A stretch of DNA of 64,000 bases, taken from positions 10,291,168-10,355,167 of the forward strand of contig JAJEKV010000046.1 of assembly GCA_021234155.1 (NCBI GenBank), in the 5' to 3' direction. The DNA is from Isoetes taiwanensis (taxonomy: Eukaryota > Streptophyta > Lycopodiopsida > Isoetales > Isoetaceae). This document shows, in pieces, positions 12,511 through 23,019 of this stretch. The notes under the pieces were generated by a model. That model did not search any database and was not told where the DNA came from. It worked only from the letters and a program-made list of their open reading frames with translations. Position 1 is the stretch's first letter; each line of letters begins with the position of its first letter. The position numbers and the translations under genes are program-made.

Positions 12511-14303
12511 TCAACTACAAGGAACTGACCGGCTTTTACCAAATTAAGAACTCCATCACTTGAGGTGACTGGCCTATGGGCAAATCCAAAACAAGTTCAA
12601 AAAGTTCGAGTTCCCATAATTTTCCCATTTCCAAAAATAGTACCTTTGCCAAAACAAAATGTGGTAGTCGAGATGCGATCGATTTTTAAGTCGGGATGCA
12701 CAGACTTGGTCAAAAGTGGTAGTTAACCAATGAAGAAAACCTCCGACCAAGCCGAGACTTAATCGTGAGTTATCTCGAGCTCAAAGTGGGCCACAAATTT
12801 AATAATAGGAGGTCAAATAGAAAATAAAGGATCGAATTGAGATTTGAGCGCTAATCATCTTTTTCGAAATCTGCAAGTAGATAGGGTTGCTGTAAACAGA
12901 TGCTAGGAAGAGGGCAACTAATCAAATCTTCATTTGGATATGTAAAAGTATTTTTGTGGTTGATTTGGCAAAATACAACAAATCATTCAAAACCCGAGCA
13001 ATTTTTTTAATTTGAGCTATACTTGGTATTTTTGAATGATTCCAACCCTTTGACTGCATGTGTTCTAAGGATAGATGGTAAGTGGGTCCAAAGGAATAGA
13101 AAACACACTAGAATTTTCTCGAGACTATTTTGAAAAGAATTGTAGAATAATACGTAGATGGATTTGAGCAACTTGCAATCGAGATTCAACGATGGGAAAA
13201 GTGAATATATCATGATACAATGGTAATATAAGGATGTTTGTTTTAAATCACAGGAAAATAATCTTTCCAAGTCAATAAATAATTTTTGAAGGTAATGTCA
13301 ATCAGATCTTGTGGATCCAATTGGAGAAGAGCTCACAGAGAACTTCAAGGATCAGCTCCAGATCTTGCTCAAAGAATGATCAACAATGTAGGACCTCGAA
13401 TACTGGCCTCAAATTTTTCTCTGTTTCATTTCTATGTATAGATTTAGATTTCAACGGTTCGTGATCTTAGAGCTTAAATTTAGGGCTTTGACTGATGCTT
13501 AGGGGCGAAATGCTGGGGCAGAAGCCAGTCCAAGGCTTCCATTCCTAACAGGATTCTGAGTACGCCTTTCCAATTTAGGATCTCTCAATCAGATTTTTCC
13601 ATCGTTACACGGTACGTGATTTTTAAGTATAAACCAAAATGATTGTAGCCATTTAGAAATGTTAGGCCATATTTCAAATGGTGCCTTATAAAATAATTAG
13701 ATAGATAGATCAATTGGTGATAAAACTTACCTTTAGGAATATGCTAGGCTTAGATATCAAAAATCGATAATCACGGGTAGCATGAATATTTAAGGCACAG
13801 CTGTTGGGACAAGTAAAGTGGTCATAAAATTCCAAGCTAGAAATGGGCTAGGGTACTATGAAGGTGTACAAGAGGGCAAAAGGGATATGAACAGGAGGCA
13901 AAAGAATGCTAACCATGTGTGTGATTTAGCAAAAAAATGAACAAGGGAAAAATATACATAAGGGGAATATGACTAGGGAAATGGGGTAAGAATATGGATA
14001 AAAATGACTAGGAGGTGGAATCTAGTGCCATGGGATCTTCCAAACTTTTAACTTCCAATCTTCAAAAAATTGTCTTCCAAACTTCATAACCCGTAATCTT
14101 CTAGAGCATATTCTTTGACTAAGCACTTTTGACCTTAAATAAAGTACCTCATGTGAGTTTTGAACCTTGAGCACATTGTTGTCTTGTAAAATGAACGTCC
14201 TTTGACCTTCATATCAATGTTGACTACCAAGTCCTTTTTGACTTAGCCTTCCTAACTTCAACAAATAAACCATTCAATTAGTATGTTGCCCTTTGGGGCA
14301 ACA
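12511..14303 (-). repeat. 3' LTR of element B (long type)
   Basis: On the minus strand it starts TGTTGCCCCAAAGGGCAACA at 14303 and keeps the order of landmarks of the family LTR to a worn 3' end near 12511. The ATCACTTGAGGTGA block at ~12551 is the decayed form of the near-palindrome found 90 bp from other LTR ends. The left end abuts the broken plus-strand protease/aRH remnant. The end position is uncertain by a few tens of bases. Confidence 0.7.
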
Positions 14304-15130
14304 TCTCGCCAAAACAAGAAAATGGCTGGGTCCCCTCAGCCACAAGGGTCTTCACTTGGTACCAAGGTATCTAAGTGAGAATTATGGTAAAAGAGAATGT
14401 AAAGTGCAAGTGTTGATGGGATGTCATGAGTGCAAGTGCCGATGAGTGCAAGTGCCGAAAGTGCCGAATGAGTGCAAGTGCTGATGGAATGGGGGTGAAT
14501 ATGGTGGTGTGAAAAAGTGAGTGAGTGAGAAGGAGGTGAGAATGAATGTAAACATGGTAAAGTAATGATGGGAATGGAATGTATGAGGTGATATGGATAT
14601 GTAAATGTTTGAATCTCGCCAAAACAAGAAAATGTGTGGCTTCTTGATCCTTAAAATGCAACTCTGCTATGATGGTAAAGCTGAATTGCAGAGTGCCTTC
14701 TTTTTGGAATGAGAACAAGAGTAAGGAGTTTAAATGGATAGCAGGACCACTTATGGCGTATGAATAAAGATGGAGAAAGGGTGCACCTGTCATGGAAACA
14801 TACAAACAAGTTAAACTTGATTCTTGCACTCGCTATGATGGTGACGCCGAATTTGCAGAGTGCACATTTGGGGAGATAAAAATAAAAGCATGGCTGAATG
14901 GAGGGCAAGACCACAATCGGGGACGTTTGAATAAAGATGGATAAAGGGTGCTCCTGCAAATGACACTTGGCGCTTAATAAAAATCCTTGTCCCGAGACCG
15001 CTTTGATAGCTCATCCTTCATGCCGGCTAATCCGCAAACATAAACTTAATGAAGACATTAGTTCTAAATTTAGGACAAAGTGAAATCCAATCTATCTAAC
15101 ATCTAAATTTAATTCTAACTTGTTTAAATT
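14304..15130 (-). other. 3' noncoding region of element B
   Basis: Lies between integrase and the 3' LTR. Two copies of the plus-strand motif TCTCGCCAAAACAAGAAAAT (14306 and ~14616) bracket a tract that is C-poor on the plus strand, hence G-poor on the coding strand. Long His/Ser/Thr-rich open frames in the tract (for example 14371-14829) are compositional and not called. The rest, to the integrase stop, aligns with 24941-25829. Confidence 0.7.
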
Positions 15131-16440
15131 CTAGAGCATAAAAAGGACAAGCAAATGTGCTGATCCCAAAGACTCTTCGGATGAATAGTGTTGATGGGAT
15201 TTGGGAGTGACAAACCCGGTTAATTCCTTTAGCCAATATGAATTGGTGCCTGCAGTTCCAACACTTCATAGGGACCCTCCCAAAGATTCTCAAACTTACC
15301 GGCTGAATCCTCCCTTCATTTATTCCATTTCGTAACTAATTCTCCAGCCTTGAAGGTCCCTTGTATTTTATGAGCAGCTTTTGAAAGCAGCCAAATCCTT
15401 GGCTTTTTTTGAGCAAATTAGCATTCTCGACTTCCATCCTATATTCTTCTAAATGCAAAAGGGCATCCAGCCTTTCCGCAAGGCATACTCAAAAGGCAAA
15501 CACAACTTATGAGCTAACCTCGAGATGGAAGCTCAAGCTCCACCGAAGCAAGCACAATGAATGCCATAAACCAAGTTAAAAGGGGTATGAGTGGTTGCTG
15601 CTTTGATGGTGACTCTATAAGCCCATAGGGCATCCACTAATTTAACATGCCAATCCTTCCCGATTATCATCCACTGCTTTCCTGCATAATACCCTTCAAA
15701 ACTTTGTTAGTAGCTTCTGACCATTACCTTGGGGATAGTAAGAGGAACTCTTGGTATGTTTGACTTTAAGAATGGTCAATAAATTAGCAATAACTTCATT
15801 CACAAAAGGAGTACCTCTATCGAACGTAATTGTAAAGGAATACCAAACCGCACAAATGTACTCATGTAAGAACTTTGTCATTGTAAGGGCATTAGCCTGC
15901 CTCAAAGGAATTGCCTCTGCCCATTTGGTAAAATAATCAGTAGCTACAATAATGTGCTGATGTTGCCCTCGCTAAGAGGGGTTAATAGGACCAATATAAT
16001 CTAATCCCCAAATTTGGAAGGGTCCCGGAGAAATTATGGGGTTTAGTACCGAATAAGGATCCTCTTGCCAAATATTTGGCACTTGTGGCAAGATTTTATA
16101 GCAAGATAACAATCTTTAAATATTGTAGGCCAATAGTATCCCCGACACGAGAATTTTCTTGGCAAGAGTATCTCCAAAGAAATGGCCTCCACATATTCCT
16201 TCATGCATTTCTTTAATGATCAAGGCGCATTCTTCTTCATTGACACACCTCAATAATAGTCCATCCTCGTTGACTTTATATAAAACATCATTAATCATTT
16301 TGAACTGCCTACACTTTTCTTTAAATCTCCTTTGCTGGCTTGAGGTCAATCCTCGAGGGCATCTCCTTGAATTGTAGAAAATTCTTTATAGATAGCTGCC
16401 AACTCTGCTGGCCCCCGCCATCATCATTTGCCCTCAGAAA
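15131..16440 (-). pseudogene. Integrase of element B
   Basis: Readable blocks in order on the minus strand: HHCC zinc-binding region (~16085-16210), catalytic core with the SDRGTPFV-type block (~15800-15835) and the HTKSSSYYPQGNGQ block (~15730), then the C-terminal GPYEVLE-type region near 15270 and the CLSLFML-like end at 15131. Multiple frameshifts break it. Several coincide with places where the better copies have CTG or CAG, so the true state may be less damaged. Integrase would join the cDNA ends to target DNA. Confidence 0.8.
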
Positions 16441-16984
16441 TAAGCTAAGGCATCCACAAAATCAACAACTTCCACTACATCCTCATGGTCAAAGAAAATA
16501 TAAGGTAAATAGAGACTGACTCTTTTACTTGATGTAACTCTTTTATAGAAATATCAAAGGTTTGTAACTTGCACTTCCACCTTTGAATTTTTGGTTTAGA
16601 GGTAGCCTTACCAAATAACAAACCTTGTTGGATTTTGCTTCATATAAACTTGAACTGAACTCTTCAATAATAAATGACCTTGCCTCATCAATGAGAAACA
16701 TGAGAGCAAAGCAGCACTCTTCTCCATTCTGTGCATTTTTCTTCAGTTGAACTCCATTGTTTGTTGGGCAAAAGCTATGGTGTGCTTGTCCTGAGAATAG
16801 CTAAGCCTATGGCCTTTTAGTAATAGTAATGTAGACCTCAAATGGCTTGGCCAAATCTGGTTTTTTTAGGAGAGTTGATTCACAAATGGATTTTATAAGC
16901 AACTCAAAAAGACTCTTGGCAATCTGATGACCATGTGACAGAACATACTTACTCTCTCGATTTGGAAATCCCGCCTATTCTTGT
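16441..16984 (-). pseudogene. RH domain of element B (degenerate gypsy-type RNase H)
   Basis: Minus-strand translation in pieces matches the domain at 27042-27953: FEVYIT-type start, SKQWSSTEE, EKSAALMFLID, VYMKQNPTGLLFG, KIQRWKCKLQTFDIS, and the acidic FFDHEDVVEVVDFVDAL segment. The aspartates expected at the first and third catalytic positions of gypsy RNase H are not present. It lies between RT and integrase as usual for the superfamily. Confidence 0.7.
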
Positions 16985-17890
16985 CAACTTAGAAATAGGA
17001 CTTATAATGTGAGCAAAATTAGGAATATACATCCTAAGAAAACTAGTCATGCCAATAAAACTTTTAACCTCGCTTCAGGTTTTTGGGGGCACCAGTTTTT
17101 GAGAGCTTCAACCTTTTCTTGTGCCACACATATACCATTGTTGGATACCTCGTGTCCCAAAAGTTGTCCCTTGGATGCAAAAAAATACATTTCTTTGGAT
17201 TAAGGTTGACTCCAGATTCCCTACACAAAGAACATATTTTTGCCAACAATTCCAAATGATTAGTAGGGTGAGATCCTAAACAAAGGTCATCCAAATAAAC
17301 TCTGAATTCTTGAGGAGATAACATCCATGGCTCTCCGGAAGGTAGCAGGTGCATTCATTAGCCCAAAAGGCATTCTTTTCATTGCATAAGTTCCCCAAGG
17401 AGTAATAAAAGAGGTCTTGGGTTGATCTTCTTCTTTAATACTAATCTGATTGAATCCTGAGAAGCCATCTAAAAATGAATACACCTCTTTACTTGCTACA
17501 GCATATAAGATTTCTTCTAAAAAGGGCAAAGGGTAACAATCTTTGATGGTAGCTTTGTTGAGATCTCGATAGTCAATGCAAATTCTTAAAGCACCACTTT
17601 TCTTCTCCACAGGAACAATACAAGATACCCATTCTGGATTAATAATTTCAATAACAACACCTGCATCCAACATCTTATCCAATTCATCTTTAATTAGTCC
17701 CATTAGTGAAGCATTAATCCTTCTTAATTTTTGAAAAACAGGTTTACAACCTTCTTTAATCTTAATTTCAAATTGACATACATCAGGTTTGATACCTGAT
17801 AGCTCTGAATAATCCCAAGCAAATACATCTTTCCTTTCTTCAAAAAACACTTGTATGTTCTCTTTGTTTTGATATTCAATCAAATCCCCA
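16985..17890 (-). pseudogene. Reverse transcriptase of element B
   Basis: An open frame of 203 codons (17287-17898) carries the fingers/palm part: WVSCIVPVEKKSGALRICID, YRDLNKATIKDCYPLPFLEE and the TPWGTYAMKRMPFGL block. A second frame (17064-17354) continues with FRVYLDDLCLG, the catalytic YLDD motif, and NLNPKKC. The FIGM-type thumb segment follows to ~17000. The frame break is near 17330, where about 20 bases are missing relative to the copy at 28040 (the VIFRPMSPQEF segment). RT would copy the element RNA into cDNA. Confidence 0.85.
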
Positions 17891-18533
17891 ACAAACAAGG
17901 TTCGAGTCTTACCATTCTTAGTGATGACAATCTCTTGATCTCCTTTTTTCTCGATGCATCAATGGTCAAAATAGGACAGAGTGCTTTTACCTCATTGTCA
18001 TCAAGATCATCTTCAGGGATAGCTCCCTCAGTTAAGTGTGACATGAGAGTCTCCCTACACAAGGCATCAGCTTCAAAATTCTGTTCTCTGGGGATATGAG
18101 TGATTTCCCATGAAGCAAAGCTCGAGAGCACTCCCATTGCTTGATTCTTCAAGAGCTCCATATCTGCATTTTTTGTTTGATAGTCTCCCCTAAACTTGTC
18201 TCCAGATTAATTGTGAATCACCATAAATGTGAATATTGGCAATATTCATAGATTTAGCTTCCTGGAGACCTGCAATCAAGGCTTTATATTCTGCCACATT
18301 AGAAGTGACTTGAGGAAAGATCCTTCCTACTTTAGCTAAAAGTTTGTGAGAAGAGTCTTTCAAAATAGCAGCAGATGATGCAACATTTAATTTTTTAGAG
18401 ATACCTCCATCAAACCATAAGAACCCTGTTGGTCCTTGTATGCTGGGAGGTGCACTTTTCATAATAAGAGGAACCATTTCATATTTTCTTGGTTTTGTAT
18501 TTTTTATCCTGTAAGATCCCAAAGGTTCTTCAA
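17891..18533 (-). pseudogene. Archaeal-type RNase H (aRH) of element B, upstream of RT
   Basis: Minus-strand frames give FLWFDGGISKKLN, then NVAEYKALIAGLQEAK, IHIYGDSQLI and, after one frameshift near 18175, FEADALCRETL. These are the four acidic blocks (D, E, D, D) of a type I RNase H of the plant/archaeal kind. The shift point lies where the copy at 28840 reads cleanly. It sits between protease and RT, not after RH. It is expected to remove the RNA strand during cDNA synthesis. Confidence 0.8.
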
Positions 18534-19628
18534 TTAGCATTTCTTTAATAAAATGTACCTCTTCCTTGGAGTCATAGGAGCCCTCTTGGTTATAAATTGT
18601 AGCAGTCTGAGAGCCATTGGAGATGGTACATCTCCCTTGAGACCGACCTGGCCCGCATCCACAGTGGCTAACCATCTCCTCCCCAAAAGTAAGTCATAAA
18701 TATCAGATTCATCTCCTATATCTTCAAAAGCCACCACAATAAAGTTAGCAGCTACAGTTATGCCTTCTGTATTAACATGCACTTTAGTCACCACACCAAT
18801 AGGAGAAATCTTAGCATTATAAAAAGATTTTAATAACATAAAAGCCTTCTTATCCACTTCAAAACCACACTTCTTCATAATATGATATGGCATGATATTT
18901 AGGGGAGAACCCCCATCAAGTAACACATTAGAAAAGGTATACCCTCCTAAAGCAGCTGAACATGTGAATGCTCCAGGGTCTTCTTCATGCTGTGCTAGAA
19001 TAAGGTCAGTGGCATCAGTAAAATTCACACAAGCATTTAATACCTCATTATTAGTTTGTTGAAGTACCCTTTTCCTGTAACTAGGTGCAATCTTTAATAA
19101 AGTAAAGAGATCCACACTCATCTTGGAATTTTTAAGCAAAACATCAACCTCATCAAAGTCTTGATCTTTCTTACCATATTTTTGCTGAGGGGGTGGAGCT
19201 ATGATCTGAACAGGTGATTCCATTACAGGTGGCACAGGCCTGACAGTAGAATGCTTACTTGGTTCAGCATGTACTTGAGCTTCATTCATGCTTCTAGTTT
19301 GCACCACCATAACTTCTTCAGATTTAGGAACTTCTGTAGCTTGAATAAACCTTATAGAGGTGCTTGGTTCAGCAAATCTCACAGGGGGTTTAGACTCGGT
19401 CTTTTTCTCTTTTTCCTGTTTAGCAAAATATTCCTTAACAGCACACCTAGCATCAGTATGGCCAACCTCTTTACAAAAAGAACAAACATGACATTCCTTT
19501 CCAAAATGGCCTTTTCTATTACATTTGGAGCACACTTGCCAATAGCATATTTCGGATGGGTGAGAATTCCTATTGCAATGAATACATTCAGGGATAAGTT
19601 TTACCGCTCTTGCAGCCTTTGAGTTCAA
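18534..19628 (-). CDS. Nucleocapsid knuckles and aspartic protease (open frame, 364 codons)
   Basis: Residues 15-28, 33-46 and 49-62 each fit CX2CX4HX4C, so there are three zinc knuckles in a row. A Pro/Gln/Lys-rich linker follows (~80-155). The protease has LLDGGSPLNIMPYHIMKKCG with the catalytic Asp at residue 238 in a DGG context, and DLLLGRRWLATVD near residues 312-324 as the second conserved block. The last ~40 residues are out of frame with the following linker/aRH. No start codon of its own is needed, since it belongs to a polyprotein continuing from gag. It is the best-preserved knuckle and protease frame in the window. Confidence 0.75.
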   Translation of the reverse strand: MNSKAARAVKLIPECIHCNRNSHPSEICYWQVCSKCNRKGHFGKECHVCSFCKEVGHTDARCAVKEYFAKQEKEKKTESKPPVRFAEPSTSIRFIQATEVPKSEEVMVVQTRSMNEAQVHAEPSKHSTVRPVPPVMESPVQIIAPPPQQKYGKKDQDFDEVDVLLKNSKMSVDLFTLLKIAPSYRKRVLQQTNNEVLNACVNFTDATDLILAQHEEDPGAFTCSAALGGYTFSNVLLDGGSPLNIMPYHIMKKCGFEVDKKAFMLLKSFYNAKISPIGVVTKVHVNTEGITVAANFIVVAFEDIGDESDIYDLLLGRRWLATVDAGQVGLKGDVPSPMALRLLQFITKRAPMTPRKRYILLKKC

Positions 19629-20506
19629 CTAATTGTTTAGTTATTTCTCGCTAAGGCTTCAGAACCTTGGATAAGTCCGACTTGACCTCTCTGCAACTTG
19701 GGAATTGGCTTCCTCCTCTTTGGATTTCTTTTTTTCTTTTTTGTATGGCATAAACCTGGAATAGAAGGATGATGATCATAATGTGCATCAAAGAGCATCG
19801 TGGTAAAAGCGGGTCAGAGTATGATGAGAAGCATAATGTTTATCGTGCAAAGTAGAGACCATCCGGGTCGATCGGTTTGGTTTTGGCAAAGACTTTGTAA
19901 ATGGAATCAAACCCTTCAAAGAGCTTGGATTTTGAGCAACTTTCTTTGGATATCTGGTCTTCTTTGCAGACCATTGATAAAGGCAGTAACTAAAAACAGA
20001 GTTGGGATGGTAACTTGTGCTTTTTGACACCTGCTCATGAATGTACTAAACCTCTCCTTGTACTGATTCACACTTTCTCCTGCATGTATAGAAAAACCTT
20101 GCAGTTCATTAACCAAATCTTGTGGAGCAGCTAACTTACCAAATCTATCCAGAAACGTCTTGACAAGTTCATCCCATGAAGTGGTACCCATTAACTTCTC
20201 ATAAGTTAACCAAGCTCCAGCTTCACTCTCATCTTTGAAACATTTTTCAAATTCTGAAAGCTTGCATCCTTTCTTGAAACCATAATCCCTGTAATAGTCT
20301 TCAAATATTCTCAAAAAGTGGTTAGCACTCATGCTGGAATCAAAGGTAGGCAAGGGAACAGGGACATTCAACTCAAACTGGTATGACATGTTTTGAAGTA
20401 AGCTAGTTGAGAAACTTGAAGGCAATGGCCTTTCTCTGCAATGATCTGATACATCAACATCTTCTAATGGTTCTGTTTCTGCTGGAAATTTTTGCTTTGG
20501 GGCCAT
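19629..20506 (-). pseudogene. gag of element B
   Basis: The start is taken at ATG 20506-20504 because this MAPKQKF start is shared with the gag at 33415 and lies 35-40 bp after the primer-binding site. The frame is open for 197 codons to 19916, with LMGTTSWDELVKTFLDRFGK and GESVNQYKERFSTFMSRCQ, typical of the retrotransposon gag capsid domain. It then shifts; the DSIYK/TSYHPN region continues in another frame to ~19650. Compared with the 270-codon copy at 33415 the C-terminal third is broken. Confidence 0.85.
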
Positions 20507-20548
20507 GAGTTCTGAGATCCAGGAAGATCTCGGTAGAACCTCCAATAA
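20507..20548 (-). promoter_or_regulatory. Leader and putative primer-binding site of element B
   Basis: On the minus strand TGGAGGTTCTACCGAGATC starts at 20544, four bases after the ...CCATCA end of the 526-bp LTR, and gag starts at 20506. The same sequence follows the long LTRs at 10385 and 33457, so two unrelated LTR types share one primer-binding region. Confidence 0.55.
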
Positions 20549-21074
20549 TGATGGCGGGTTTTCCCACACCCCCATCATTCGACCTCAAAGGCAGAAATCA
20601 AGATCATCCGGTGCTGCTAGATTAAAACAAAATACTTGACCAGAATTGGAATAAGACCAGAATTGGAATAAGAATAAGAAAATAATATGGGCCCAAAAAT
20701 CTTCTTTTATAATCAAGAACTGGCATGGAAATACAATGGAAATCATCCTCCCATGTCTCTGAACCATGGGAGGCTTCTACACCAGATCATGTGGAGGCTG
20801 CCACCCTCCACAAAATCGTGGAGCAGGGAGAGAGGAGGAGCTCGTGCTCCTCAAAACAGTTATATAATTCTTGCCTCTTCATCTCCACCCTTCAAAATGC
20901 ACCTCTTGATCTCGACCTTTGAATATGCACCCCTCCTCAACCATTAACAATATTTTTAAGAGCCTTTATATATTGAGCTCTTTTACAATATCTCAATTTC
21001 TTCACACCCCCCCCCAAATGGTTTTGTTTCACAAATCTTTTCATGTTGACCGGGTGCCAAAAACCCGGTCAACA
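20549..21074 (-). repeat. Short LTR (526 bp) with palindromic ends
   Basis: The minus strand starts with TGTTGACCGGGT, a 7-base loop and ACCCGGTCAACA (12-bp perfect arms), and ends with an imperfect palindrome TGATGG...CCATCA. TG...CA ends, a TATA-like box about 100 bp in and a primer-binding site four bases after the 3' end all fit an LTR. It is unlike the ~1.8-kb LTRs apart from the TGTTG start. I call it the 5' LTR of element B, but a solo LTR or an unrelated insertion at the leader is possible. The short open frames inside are not called. Confidence 0.65.
20966..20973 (-). promoter_or_regulatory. Putative TATA box of the short LTR
   Basis: The minus strand reads GCTCAATATATAAAGGCTC here, a close match to the plant TATATAAA consensus, ~100 bp from the LTR 5' end. 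If used, transcription would start roughly 30 bases downstream, near 20935. No comparably clear TATA box was found in the long LTRs. Confidence 0.4.
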
Positions 21075-21286
21075 TGCATCATCTGCTGCTATTTTGAAAG
21101 ATTCTTCTCACAAACTTTTAGCTAAAGTAGGAAGAATCTTTCCTCAAGTCACATCTAATGTAGCAGAATATAAGGCTTTGATTGCAGGTCTTCAGGAGGC
21201 TAAAGCTATGGATATTGCTAACATTCACATTTATGGTGACTCACAATTGATTTGTAGACAAGTTTCAGGAGATTATAAAACAAACC
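21075..21286 (+). pseudogene. aRH fragment, plus strand
   Basis: Translation gives ASSAAILKDSSHKLLAKVGR, NVAEYKALIAGLQEAKAMD and IYGDSQLICRQVSGDY, so it holds the second and third catalytic blocks of the archaeal-type RNase H with an open frame. It begins exactly at the terminal base of the short LTR and ends at the start of an LTR half. Both ends are breakpoints. It is close in sequence to the copy at 28369-29184. Confidence 0.85.
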
Positions 21287-22211
21287 TCAACATTGATACA
21301 TGCTGAGCATGATCTGAAGACGTTTATGAAGTATCTGAGTGTTCCACAGTTCGATTTGAGAAAATTGGACTGATATTCATGTTATGATATTATTTTATGA
21401 CCTCCTAAGATATTTTGATGATTGATTTATGATTCTGAGACCTCTATTTACCTTATATTACCTTCATATCAATGAAAATTGCCTGCCAAGTGCTTAAAAA
21501 GTTGACTGTCATGATCTTTTAGTATTTTTGCCTCACAAACATTTTTATAGTAAGATATTCCATCATTTTTTCTTGCATATGACCACTTGCCCTTCTCTTC
21601 CCATCATATTTGCACCTGTGTGCACAAAAAGTTCGAAAAAAAAACCATTCCAAACTCAAGTTATCATTTTTTGCATTCTGTCTGATACAATTTTAGACTG
21701 TTATTCACCAAACAGTGCCAAAAAAAATAGTTTTAATGATCCAATATATGATTTGATTGCATGCCCCTCACCTTTGGGACCTATACTTCATCTCAGTTTT
21801 GGAATCTCTCAAAAATTCCCTCTGCAACTCAAGTTACAAAATCCTGAGATCTGTCTATAGTTTTGACTGGTATTGACCAAAAATTGACCCAACTTTGAGA
21901 TCGAATATCTTGCAGATTAGAACTCAGACTTGGTCAAGAACTTCTCCCTTGCTTACCTACAACTTTTCTGTACAAGTTACAATCATTTGACCTTAGAAAT
22001 CAATCTACCTATGAGAGCTACATCAATTTGAGTGAAGGTTCCATATTCTTGAATTGGGAAAGGTATGAATACTTCATATCTGAGCTTTTTCTTTGAGAAA
22101 TTCTTGTGTAGACTGATCACCTTAAGTGATCTGGAGGTTCTAACCCCAACTTGAGCACAAACTCAAGTTGGCTTCTTGTGTTTGACTCTCTAGCCAGGTT
22201 GAGGGTCAACA
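21287..22211 (+). repeat. 3' half of a long LTR, plus strand
   Basis: Near-identical to the reverse complement of 23020-23946 and ends at the exact terminus GGGTCAACA. It contains GATCACCTTAAGTGATC (22115-22131) and the inverted pair CCAACTTGAG/CTCAAGTTGG (22146-22171). It forms the left arm of a large inverted repeat. The terminus joins directly to a pol fragment. Confidence 0.85.
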
Positions 22212-23019
22212 TAGGGCCAATATAATCTAATCCCCATATTTGGAAGGGTCCTGGAGAAATGATGGGATTTAATGCAGCTGGAAGAGGGATCCTTTTGCCA
22301 AATATCTGACATTTGTGGCAAGATTTTATGGCAGTATAACAATCTTTAAATACTGTAGGCCAATAATAACCTGACCTGAGAATTTTCTTGGCAGTAGTGT
22401 CTCCAGCAAAATGGCCTCCATATATACTCCTTCATGCATCTCTCTAATGATCAGAGTGGATTCTTCTTCATTGACACACCTCAGTAATAGTCCATCCCTG
22501 TTGACTTTACATAGAACATCATTAATCATCTTAAATTGCCTACATTTTTCTTTGAATCTCATTTGCTGACTCGAAGTCAGGCCTGAGGGCATCTCTTTGA
22601 ATTGTAGAAAATTCTTAATAGGTTGCTGCCAATCCTGTTGGATCTGCTTTTCATCATCTGCCTGCAAATAAGCTAAGGCATCCACAAAGTCAACAACCTC
22701 CACTGCATCCTCATGGTGAAAGAAAATGTAAGGTAGATAAAGACTGGGACTCTTGACCTGATGCAATTCTTTAATGGAAATGTTAAAAGTTTGTAGCTTA
22801 CAAGCCCACCTTTGAATTTTTAGTTTGGAAGTAGCTTTACCAAATAACAATCCCATTGGATTTTGCTTCATATAAACCTGAACAAAACTTTTTAATAACA
22901 GGTGACCTTGTCTGTCAATGAGGAACATAAGGACAGCAGCACTCTTTTCCAATCTGGTGTACATTTCTTCAGTTGAGCTCCATTGCTTGCTAGCAAAAGA
23001 TATGGTATGTTTGTCCTGT
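22212..23019 (-). pseudogene. RH to integrase N-terminal fragment between two LTR ends
   Basis: The minus strand is open for 212 codons (22326-22964): RLEKSAAVLMFLID, VYMKQNP, KIQRWACKLQTFNIS, then the IN N-terminal region with CVNEEESTLIIREMHEG. A frameshift in the zinc-binding region garbles the rest (two extra bases near 22424 change the GVCGG turn). Both ends abut LTR 3' termini that point toward it, so the 808-bp piece is the loop of an inverted repeat. Confidence 0.8.

Larger units (their letters stand above)
12511..21074 (-). mobile_element. Element B: near full-length Tat-like Ty3/gypsy element with mismatched LTRs
   Basis: Minus-strand order: 526-bp LTR (20549-21074), primer-binding site, gag, three CCHC knuckles, protease, archaeal-type RNase H, RT, degenerate RH, integrase, 3' noncoding region, about 1.8-kb LTR (12511-14303). 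Total length is about 8.6 kb. The two LTRs do not resemble each other over most of their length, so this is either a recombinant element or two elements joined. Several frameshifts lie at CAG/CTG sites. No target-site duplication is visible: the right flank is an aRH fragment in the opposite orientation and the left flank is another element fragment. Confidence 0.75.
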
